A stretch of 5,132 nucleotides of DNA from the NCBI GenBank assembly GCA_003575245.1, contig NMQN01000484.1, positions 1 through 5,132 on the forward strand, read 5' to 3'. Source of the DNA: Candidatus Atribacteria bacterium 1244-E10-H5-B2. Lineage in GTDB: Bacteria; Atribacterota; JS1; SB-45; 34-128. Position numbers and translations under genes: made by a program. The notes under the pieces were generated by a model. It was not told the DNA's origin. It made no database searches and worked only from the letters and a program-made list of their open reading frames with translations. Shown one piece after another: positions 1 through 4,977 of the stretch; position 1 is the first letter of the stretch; the number at the start of each line of letters is the position of its first letter.

Positions 1-1579
1 GGGCAAGATCAAAGAAGGTGAATAGATTTTTAAGCTCGGTTATTTTCTCCAGGAATCCCGATACACCGGTAGGTATAAAGTCCGGATTGCCTTTCATCAC
101 TATATCTTTACGGGTGAGCTCGGTAAGCTCTAATTCTTTAGCTTTCTCCCTACCGAGTACCCTTGCAGCATTGGCCTTCTTGAAAAATTGTATATTATGC
201 TTGTAAAATAACTCTAAAACCTTTTTCCAGGCTGGCTCTAAGTTATTTTTGGTTTCATTCTTAATCGGCATCATTGCTTGCTCTTGCATACTCAATAGAC
301 CCCTGAAAGTACCATGAATATCTTCCTTACCCCCTGAAGGCATAATCTGCGGTGGAGTAGCGGTAAGCTCTTCTATAATCTTCTCAAACATACCGATAAT
401 CTGATATAAGGGTGACAGGGATGCTGCCTGAGCAGTGGTACTAAGCTGAGTAATCGTGCCAGTCCTTTTAACTGGGAAAAACTTACCTGGTCTTGCCTTA
501 ACTGCCTTGGGGTTACCTGCATAATCATCAACAACTATTTCATACATATTATTAGCAATATAATTAACAATCTCAGTCAATTTGTTGTACAAGTTAGTTA
601 CCATAGGGGCAAGTGCCTGTAGGTCTTCTCCTGTGCCAATTCCCTTATTCTCCCCAGTTAGTTTATCTTTCCACACCGGAACGAAGATATTACCACACCA
701 GTAGGGGTATTTTGTCGCCCTTATAACTTTTACTCTATTGGCCAAGGTGATAATACTCCAGACGTAATCTTCTTCAAAGGGGTTTATATCAACAGTATCG
801 TTCAGTTTTCCTTCTATTAGCTTCCTGGGTACCAATCCGTGGTATTCTAGTAGATGTACTGAATCTTTGGGAGCAGTCAGAGGGTTCCGCTTAAAGGATT
901 CCGGGTAAGAAGTATCTTTTAATTCCTTGATGTTAATATAAATGCCTTCTTTTTCCTTCTGTCTCAAATAAGTGGCAGGTACATTATCCTTTGGAAATAT
1001 CTTCCAGGAGGTCAGGTCTTTATTGAAGGGATCAGAGAGAAATTTTATTACATCAACATTATCAATATCCGGTCCGTCAAATATGATTATATCTTTATAA
1101 GTTTTTTCTCCTGTTTTCTGTTTTTCTTCAACTAACTTCCAGGGGACGCATAGCACAGCATAGCCATAGGTCTCGTAGTTTTTAAGCCAGGGGATTATCT
1201 TTCTCTCTACTTCGGCATTGTTCAGGTCATAGACCATTTTCAGGCGTAAATTTTCTGAGTTCGGATCATCTTCTTCTCCACCTGGCTCTAAATCGAAAGA
1301 CTCGGCACCACGAGAAAGAAGCATCTCGGCAAAATGGGCTACCTTATTCCTGACCACTTTTTTAAGTAACGGCACATTTATATTAGCCTTAGTAGTCTTT
1401 TCTTCTACAGTATAAGTACCGGTATAATTATTTTTAATGGTTTGCCACTTTTCCTGAATAGGTCCCCAGTAAGTTTTAGCTGTCTCATAGTGATCTAACA
1501 CATAATCACGCAAGAGGTCTTCTTTGGTTTCTATGACCTTCTTTTCTTTTACGTCCATTTTCTTGATTGTCTTTGTCAT
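1..1579 (-). CDS. Phage portal protein, partial (C-terminus beyond left edge)
   Basis: The reading frame is open from an ATG at 1579 to the left edge and gives 526 codons with no stop, so the C-terminus is missing. The product should form the dodecameric ring at the capsid vertex through which DNA is packaged and where terminase and tail attach. The identification rests on position directly after the large terminase gene, on length, and on a portal-like core. That core has an aromatic and proline-rich stretch near residues 288-302 (RATKYPYWCG, then FVPVW), a GIGTGEDL loop near 313-320, a long helix with LYNKLTEIVNYIANN near 330-344, and a TATPPQIMPSGGKED segment near 406-420. The layout resembles large P22-like portals, but that family placement is from memory of the pattern. 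A GGAG site six bases before the ATG supports the start. The gap after the terL stop is 24 bases, so it is in the same operon. The first 25 residues are lysine and acid rich. Confidence 0.85.
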   Translation of the reverse strand, partial: MTKTIKKMDVKEKKVIETKEDLLRDYVLDHYETAKTYWGPIQEKWQTIKNNYTGTYTVEEKTTKANINVPLLKKVVRNKVAHFAEMLLSRGAESFDLEPGGEEDDPNSENLRLKMVYDLNNAEVERKIIPWLKNYETYGYAVLCVPWKLVEEKQKTGEKTYKDIIIFDGPDIDNVDVIKFLSDPFNKDLTSWKIFPKDNVPATYLRQKEKEGIYINIKELKDTSYPESFKRNPLTAPKDSVHLLEYHGLVPRKLIEGKLNDTVDINPFEEDYVWSIITLANRVKVIRATKYPYWCGNIFVPVWKDKLTGENKGIGTGEDLQALAPMVTNLYNKLTEIVNYIANNMYEIVVDDYAGNPKAVKARPGKFFPVKRTGTITQLSTTAQAASLSPLYQIIGMFEKIIEELTATPPQIMPSGGKEDIHGTFRGLLSMQEQAMMPIKNETKNNLEPAWKKVLELFYKHNIQFFKKANAARVLGREKAKELELTELTRKDIVMKGNPDFIPTGVSGFLEKITELKNLFTFFDLA

Positions 1580-1603
1580 ATATTACTCCGTTTTTTCCTC
1601 ATA

Positions 1604-3022
1604 TTATCCCCCTGTATATGGATCAGCATTGGCCAGCGCCTCCGCGTCCTGCTCTGCTTCCCAATCAGACCATTTCTTACCTATAACTGCGTGATCCAAA
1701 GTGTGTAATCCGATAATATAAGCGTCAGCCAGATCAGGACTTTCTGTTAACCTCTTTTTTACATTTTCTTTTGGTTCTGCATATATTTTGCCATCTCTGA
1801 TCAAGTAGGATACCGAGCTTAATTCCCTCTTTAATTTCTCGTACTCAATTCCCTCTTTCTGGGTCAGTTTGATGTCTTTCTCGGCAAATCTCCGCCCTAC
1901 ACTCCACCACATTTCAGCCCGTAAGTTTCTAAACTTTAATTTATCTGTCGGCTCTCCTCTATCAGAACTGTTAAAATCTAGTACATTATTCCCCATTTCC
2001 CGCAATCGATCCGCTACTCCTGCACCAAGCCCACCACATACATCGACCCCGATGAGGTCAGGGTGTTTATCCTGCGCCCAGATATGTACTTTCCCAGCTG
2101 TATACATAGTATCTTTTTGACCGAATATCATTGAATCCATAATATCCGTGCCTTCAAGATAGTAGATGACTGTTCTATCATCGCCATATCTCGCTACATC
2201 TACTCCAAAAACCTTTTTGGGTCTACCCACATAGTCTATATGAACCTCATTTGCCTGCCTTATCCATATATCCTTAACGATGATGTCAGAGCCTTCGAGT
2301 GAATCCCAGCTACCCTCTAAATAGGCCAGTAATAACTCTGGTCTGTGCTTGAAGGCATCCTTTATACTGTCCATATAAGTATCCGGTAGATAGGGATTTT
2401 CAGCTGGTAAGGCCGGTATATATACTTTCTTTGGATCACTGCCTAATACAAATTCGTCTTTTAACCAACAGTTTTTAGGATTGGCTGTGAATAATGATTT
2501 ATATGGTAATGGCACACTATCAATCTGTAATCTAAACCTTGACATTAATACTGCCACTTTATCCCTATCACATTCCTCCGCCTGATCGATAAATGTTACT
2601 GCAAATTCTGCGCTACTAAACTTACTAACTGCCTCTTGAGTATCCAACCCCCCAAAGGCATATTTAACTTTATCTCCAATAATTATTTCTTTATCCTGGG
2701 ACCTAATATAATATTGACTTTGTGGAATAATCCTTTTCCAAGTTTCAAGAGTTGTATCATTAAAGTCAACTCCCCTATAACGTCCCAAGAACCCCAACTG
2801 TATAGGGTATTTTGTCACCAATAATTTAAACTTTTTTATTACCCATTTAGCATAACGATATAAGAGCAAACAACCTATATAAGATTTCCCACCCCCCATT
2901 GCTCCACCGAAAAGTATACTAGTTATGCTATCATCCCAGAAGGCATCCCAACATTTAGTCTGTTTTAGGGTCAATTGTCTGCTGGTTCGATTTTGGTTGT
3001 TCATTTTGTTTTGGTTGTTCAT
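1604..3022 (-). CDS. terL: Terminase large subunit (packaging ATPase and nuclease)
   Basis: This 472-aa protein is the DNA-packaging motor and headful or site-specific endonuclease, which docks on the portal. The N-terminal ATPase shows a Walker A loop GGAMGGGKS (residues 39-47), a Walker B-like VTFIDQAEE (142-150, D146 with E149/E150) and a coupling motif LFTANP (177-182). The C-terminal RNase H-like nuclease shows GVDVARYGDD (273-282, D275), GVDVCGGLGAGVADRL (325-340, D327) and SPDLADAY (428-435, D430/D433), matching the acidic triad of Terminase_6-type enzymes. Length is normal and all motifs look intact. The start is uncertain: ATGs at 3022 and 3004 lie in tandem copies of the same 14 bases and neither has a clear Shine-Dalgarno. 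The gene overlaps the end of terS by 68 bases (50 if 3004 is used), so translation is probably coupled to terS. Family homology begins only around residue 17 (LTLKQTKCWDAF). Confidence 0.95.
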   Translation of the reverse strand: MNNQNKMNNQNRTSRQLTLKQTKCWDAFWDDSITSILFGGAMGGGKSYIGCLLLYRYAKWVIKKFKLLVTKYPIQLGFLGRYRGVDFNDTTLETWKRIIPQSQYYIRSQDKEIIIGDKVKYAFGGLDTQEAVSKFSSAEFAVTFIDQAEECDRDKVAVLMSRFRLQIDSVPLPYKSLFTANPKNCWLKDEFVLGSDPKKVYIPALPAENPYLPDTYMDSIKDAFKHRPELLLAYLEGSWDSLEGSDIIVKDIWIRQANEVHIDYVGRPKKVFGVDVARYGDDRTVIYYLEGTDIMDSMIFGQKDTMYTAGKVHIWAQDKHPDLIGVDVCGGLGAGVADRLREMGNNVLDFNSSDRGEPTDKLKFRNLRAEMWWSVGRRFAEKDIKLTQKEGIEYEKLKRELSSVSYLIRDGKIYAEPKENVKKRLTESPDLADAYIIGLHTLDHAVIGKKWSDWEAEQDAEALANADPYTGG

Positions 3023-3374
3023 AAGTTTTTATTATTTCAAAAATCTCGACAGGACCCCCACCTGCACCGGTGATCTCACCTTTAAATGTATTAGAATATT
3101 CGCCTTTCTTCTTATTGCATAAATAAAATTCTATTGCCCTTTGCATACGTTTTTTAATGTTTTTTCTTAAAGCACATTCCGCAAGGTCAATAAAGCCTTC
3201 CTCTATATTCTCAACTGCTTGTTTAAATTTTGGATCCTTCTCAATCCAATCATAATATGTTTGCCTACCGATATTACTCGCTCCACAGGCTTTACTTATA
3301 TGGCCCATATTGCTTTCATAGGCTTTTAAAAAAAGGTCTTTTTTTGTACGGTTTGTACGTTCTGTAATAGCCAC
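2955..3374 (-). CDS. terS: Terminase small subunit
   Basis: This 139-aa protein is predicted to recognise the phage packaging site and to recruit and stimulate the large subunit. Residues 11-54 (KKDLFLKAYESNMGHISKAC, then GRQTYYDWIEKDPKFKQAVE) form the helix-turn-helix typical of phage small terminases. A helical oligomerisation region follows (about 55-88), then a glycine turn (GAGGG, 103-107) and a C-terminal tail likely to contact TerL. The tail carries two copies of EQPK(Q/S)N, encoded by the same DNA repeat that gives MNNQN twice in TerL. The start is GTG, the only usual start codon after the upstream in-frame TAG. A GGTGG six bases ahead, or AGGA thirteen ahead, serves as a weak ribosome site. 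The gene is immediately preceded by an intrinsic terminator, so its expression probably needs readthrough. Confidence 0.9.
   Translation of the reverse strand: MAITERTNRTKKDLFLKAYESNMGHISKACGASNIGRQTYYDWIEKDPKFKQAVENIEEGFIDLAECALRKNIKKRMQRAIEFYLCNKKKGEYSNTFKGEITGAGGGPVEIFEIIKTYEQPKQNEQPKSNQQTIDPKTD
2991..3022 (-). repeat. Tandem 18-base repeat in the terS/terL overlap
   Basis: Fourteen identical bases (minus strand ATGAACAACCAAAA) occur at 3022-3009 and again at 3004-2991, with a period of 18. In the terL frame each copy reads MNNQN and offers an ATG. In the terS frame each reads EQPK as part of a hexapeptide repeat. The period is a multiple of three, so a gain or loss of one unit keeps both frames open. 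Confidence 0.9.
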
Positions 3375-3378
3375 TACT

Positions 3379-3448
3379 GACCACCATTCCTAAATAAAAA
3401 AAGCCCCAATGACATCAAGTCATTAGAGCTTCTGGTTTTCAGGTGGTC
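3379..3448 (-). promoter_or_regulatory. Inverted repeat pairing across the terminator with the terS ribosome site
   Basis: In the minus-strand RNA, GACCACC (3448-3442, just after the stop of the 51-aa gene) is perfectly complementary to GGUGGUC (3385-3379). The second arm contains the best-spaced ribosome binding site for terS. The terminator hairpin (3402-3430) sits between the arms, so a readthrough transcript could fold into a long-range stem that masks terS initiation. Only seven base pairs are involved and the flanking bases do not pair, so chance is a real possibility. Confidence 0.35.
3396..3430 (-). terminator. Intrinsic terminator between the small gene and terS
   Basis: On the minus strand AGCTCTAATGAC (3430-3419) pairs with GTCATTGGGGCT (3413-3402) over all 12 positions, two of them G-T wobbles, with a 5-base loop TTGAT. 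An uninterrupted T run follows (3402-3396, the first T closing the stem). It lies 19 bases after the TAG of the 51-aa gene and about 20 bases before the terS GTG. It should end transcripts from the replication module or from the promoters at 3620-3670, unless they are antiterminated. Confidence 0.88.
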
Positions 3449-3449
3449 T

Positions 3450-3605
3450 CTAAACTTCAGTTTTAATTTTTTCCGATTTATTTATACTCGACATAACACC
3501 TTTGTAAAAATTTAGTCGGATACTACCGGTAAAATCGGGGCTTCTCTCTAATATCTCCTTTAATAACTTTTTTATTTTCTCGATTGTATCATCTGATCTT
3601 GACAA
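3450..3605 (-). CDS. Small protein, DUF2292/YezD-like (51 aa)
   Basis: A 51-aa reading frame starts at TTG 3605, with AGGAG nine bases upstream (3619-3615), and ends at TAG 3450. No ATG gives a comparable product, since the only internal Met is residue 38. The N-terminal half (residues 5-20) is a charged amphipathic helix. The second half reads FTGSIRLNFYKGVMSSINKS and then EKIK. This G-S-I, alternating strand, K-G, I, EKI pattern resembles DUF2292 (YezD-like) proteins of unknown function, in which a short strand pair ends in a TEKIR-like motif. That assignment is from memory of the pattern only. The gene lies alone between two candidate promoters and the terminator before terS. Its product is likely cytoplasmic, and its role is unknown. 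Confidence 0.7.
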   Translation of the reverse strand: MSRSDDTIEKIKKLLKEILERSPDFTGSIRLNFYKGVMSSINKSEKIKTEV

Positions 3606-3621
3606 TCTTACTGTCTCCTAT

Positions 3622-3650
3622 TTAATAACATAAAAAAAACACTATGTCAA
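3622..3650 (-). promoter_or_regulatory. Candidate sigma70-type promoter, consensus -35
   Basis: The minus strand shows TTGACA (3650-3645), a perfect -35, then a 17-base spacer and TATTAA (3627-3622) as -10, with TG one base before it (extended -10). The start point would fall near 3615, inside the AGGAG of the 51-aa gene. A transcript from here may therefore lack a usable ribosome site for that gene and instead serve as a leader towards the terminator and terS. Confidence 0.6.
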
Positions 3651-3661
3651 ATATAATCTTT

Positions 3662-3670
3662 ATTATATCA
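3662..3670 (-). promoter_or_regulatory. Candidate extended -10 promoter at the end of the nuclease gene
   Basis: TGATATAAT on the minus strand is a perfect extended -10 (TGnTATAAT), and its TGA is the stop codon of the VRR-NUC gene. The -35 region (near TTATAA) is poor. A start near 3655 would give a leader of roughly 36 bases before the AGGAG of the 51-aa gene, which is a normal layout. In AT-rich DNA such a match can occur by chance. Confidence 0.4.
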
Positions 3671-3967
3671 TACCTCCAGTATTTTTATAATTTCCTCCAG
3701 GCTTCGCACTACATAGTATTCCCCGCCTGCCCCTCCCATGGTCTCTTTAAATCTCTGTTGATGTTCGGAGAGCTTCCCTCCCGGTTTCTTTATCTCGAGA
3801 AATATAACCCTTCCAGCTTTAACAGCTATCATATCAGGAATCCCCCTAAACGCCCCGAGGCCCTGCAGGATATGAAAGTTAAACCACCCCTTAATATTTA
3901 AGTAACTTTTTACCTGATGCTTGATATCGTTCTCGCTTATTTTAAATTTTAACTTGTATTTTTTCAT
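3668..3967 (-). CDS. VRR-NUC domain nuclease (stand-alone, 99 aa)
   Basis: This short protein is almost entirely a VRR-NUC domain, a PD-(D/E)XK nuclease fold found in phages as a single-domain enzyme. Such enzymes act on branched or other DNA during replication, recombination or packaging. With the start at 3967, E12 is in the first helix, GIPD (42-45) supplies the first catalytic Asp (D45), and LEIKKPGGKLSEHQ (57-70) holds E58 and K60 of the E-x-K motif. GEYYVVRSLEEI (82-93) forms the conserved last strand and helix. The key residues are all present. A longer frame to 4042 exists, but its extra 25 residues lie inside the preceding gene. ATG 3967 forms an ATGA overlap with that gene's stop and has GGGGA four bases ahead, so translation is probably coupled. 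Its place between replication and terminase genes fits a role in preparing DNA for packaging, which is inference. Confidence 0.87.
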   Translation of the reverse strand: MKKYKLKFKISENDIKHQVKSYLNIKGWFNFHILQGLGAFRGIPDMIAVKAGRVIFLEIKKPGGKLSEHQQRFKETMGGAGGEYYVVRSLEEIIKILEV

Positions 3968-3978
3968 ATCTTCCCCAA
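3964..3978 (-). repeat. Repeated junction sequence, copy 1
   Basis: TTGGGGAAGATATGA on the minus strand covers the LGKI-stop end of the membrane protein gene and the ATGA start of the nuclease gene. It matches 14 of 15 bases with a second copy at 4190-4176. Confidence 0.7.
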
Positions 3979-4116
3979 TACTATTAATATCACCAAAACT
4001 ACCATAATTACCACCACTACGAAAAGCCCCCACCAGGCACAATCATTGGTTTCTTCTGCCTTTTTAACCGGGCTGCTAAATCCTTTAATCTCTTCTTCGC
4101 CCCATCTTAATTTCAT
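3964..4116 (-). CDS. Small single-pass membrane protein (50 aa)
   Basis: The start at ATG 4116 is chosen because AGGAG lies eight bases upstream (4129-4125). An in-frame ATG at 4179 with GGGGA ahead would give 71 aa but would overlap the preceding gene. Residues 1-25 are hydrophilic and charged. Residues 28-47 (WWGLFVVVVIMVVLVILIVL) are one clear transmembrane helix, followed only by GKI. There is no signal-peptide cleavage pattern, so it should be a tail-anchored or simple bitopic inner-membrane protein. The stop overlaps the start of the VRR-NUC gene as ATGA. I do not recognise a family. Roles in membrane anchoring of replication or in superinfection exclusion are possible, but nothing in the sequence shows them. 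Confidence 0.72.
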   Translation of the reverse strand: MKLRWGEEEIKGFSSPVKKAEETNDCAWWGLFVVVVIMVVLVILIVLGKI

Positions 4117-4147
4117 TTGTTTATCTCCTTTAAAATTTCTAATGTTC

Positions 4148-4381
4148 CTAAAACCCACAACTCCAGTCTCTTTGGTCATATTTTCCCCAAAAGATAAATT
4201 TGATTGCAAGCCATAATACTCTCAATTTATTGCTTTTGCTTACCATACACATATAATGATTACATATCGTAATCTTTTTAACATCCTTACTAAGTCCTAT
4301 ATAAAATTCTCGATTATTACATATTGTAAAGTCTCTTTCTCCATCAATAACTAACCGGCCTTCTTCGTTATATAATTTCAT
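4148..4381 (-). CDS. Hypothetical protein (77 aa)
   Basis: I do not recognise this product. The start is well supported: ATG 4381 has AGGAG six bases upstream (4392-4388) and overlaps the previous stop as ATGA. Residues 1-45 look strand-rich and hold two similar stretches, FTICNN (18-23) and ITICNH (37-42), 19 residues apart. Residues 53-66 (LRVLWLAIKFIFWG) are hydrophobic with basic residues, and the tail is polar. It has three cysteines but no evident metal-site spacing. The last ~11 codons overlap the alternative start (4179) of the next gene. Its edges resemble those of the next gene at DNA level (similar start context, and the TTGGGGAARATATGA element near the end but out of frame). A frameshifted duplicate is therefore possible. 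Confidence 0.6.
   Translation of the reverse strand: MKLYNEEGRLVIDGERDFTICNNREFYIGLSKDVKKITICNHYMCMVSKSNKLRVLWLAIKFIFWGKYDQRDWSCGF
4176..4190 (-). repeat. Repeated junction sequence, copy 2
   Basis: TTGGGGAAAATATGA on the minus strand, one mismatch from copy 1 at 3978-3964. Here it lies inside the 77-aa gene but in a frame that would read LGKI-stop, as in copy 1, and it contains ATG 4179, the alternative start of the membrane protein frame. Confidence 0.65.
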
Positions 4382-4965
4382 TTCATTCTCCTTTCTTTTT
4401 CAATTTTATTATCTCCTTTTAATTTTTTTCTTTCTATTTTAGACCCATCCAATAATCTTCCATATCTTTCTATCATGTATTCTTCGCTATATCCCTTTTG
4501 GCTATTCTCCATTTCGATGATCCCGGTTAGTTTCTTCGGATGATTATTCCTTTTCTTCATAATGGGATACAGCTTCATAAATTCCTTTTTTATCCACTTT
4601 TCCTCTGCAACCGTAATATCACATATTCCTATCCAGCCCCCCAAGGCCTCTACTACCGAACCTATCGCCGGGTTATTGGGAAAGGAGACAGATCTATAAC
4701 CGCCATAACTTTCTATTTTCCTTTTTAGAACTAACCAAGCAATCTCTGCCTCATCTTCAATCTTCCCTTCAATCATTTCTATAATTTCAGCTATTTTAGG
4801 GAAGAATTTTAATCCCCTAATAGACTTAACCACTGCTTTTTTTATATTTATATCAGAATAACCCTTCAATATATCCCAATATATTTTTGCCCTATCCTCG
4901 CTTAACTTCTCTCCAAAGGCAGATTCTAAGCTGTTTAAACTCTGTAAAAATAATTTTTTATCCAT
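4378..4965 (-). CDS. Phage replication-associated protein, DUF6475-like
   Basis: This 195-aa protein resembles the phage DUF6475 group and, more loosely, helicase-loader proteins of the G39P type. The N-terminal half (about 1-66) is helical and ends in the pattern FFPKIAEIIEMI (54-65), similar to the FPP-P-AEI motif of such loaders. The second part has AWLVLKRKIESYGGYRSVSF (76-95), then NPAIGSVVEALGGWIGIC (98-115) and EKWIKKEFMKLYPIM (122-136). This is the W-K-I-GxYxSVxF, GGW, W-KEF-Y series I recall from DUF6475. The tail (from about 140) is lysine-rich and probably disordered. AGGAG lies four bases before ATG 4965. It follows a probable initiator gene by 12 bases, the usual place for a loader or replisome accessory factor. 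Function is inferred from family and context. Confidence 0.72.
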   Translation of the reverse strand: MDKKLFLQSLNSLESAFGEKLSEDRAKIYWDILKGYSDINIKKAVVKSIRGLKFFPKIAEIIEMIEGKIEDEAEIAWLVLKRKIESYGGYRSVSFPNNPAIGSVVEALGGWIGICDITVAEEKWIKKEFMKLYPIMKKRNNHPKKLTGIIEMENSQKGYSEEYMIERYGRLLDGSKIERKKLKGDNKIEKERRMK

Positions 4966-4977
4966 CTCTCTCCTTTC

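Noticed and set aside
18..206. Plus-strand 62-aa frame near the left edge
   Set aside because: It lies antisense within the portal gene, which is open over the whole region with coherent protein sequence; no ribosome site or family pattern supports the plus strand.
1869..2120. Plus-strand 83-aa frame
   Set aside because: Antisense to the nuclease domain of terL, which carries intact catalytic motifs here.
2636..2824. Plus-strand 62-aa frame
   Set aside because: Antisense to the ATPase domain of terL; no independent support.
2925..3122. Plus-strand 65-aa hydrophobic frame
   Set aside because: It is antisense to the terS/terL overlap. The hydrophobic look comes from the complement of lysine- and asparagine-rich codons.
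3396..3430. The terS-proximal hairpin acting as a plus-strand terminator
   Set aside because: Read on the plus strand the wobble pairs become A-C mismatches and only an interrupted T-poor stretch follows, whereas the minus strand has a full stem and T run; there is also no plus-strand gene.
3644..3901. Plus-strand 85-aa frame
   Set aside because: Antisense to the VRR-NUC gene with its complete catalytic motifs.
3968..4042. Upstream extension of the VRR-NUC frame to an earlier start
   Set aside because: The extra 25 residues lie in the overlapping membrane-protein gene, are glycine-rich and outside the domain; the ATGA junction at 3967 is a better start.
4117..4209. Longer form of the membrane protein starting at TTG 4209 or ATG 4179
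   Set aside because: AGGAG eight bases before ATG 4116 is the strongest signal. The longer forms overlap the 77-aa gene. The 4179 start, with GGGGA ahead, cannot be fully excluded.
4540..4728. Plus-strand 62-aa frame
   Set aside because: Antisense to the DUF6475-like gene; no ribosome site and no neighbouring plus-strand gene.
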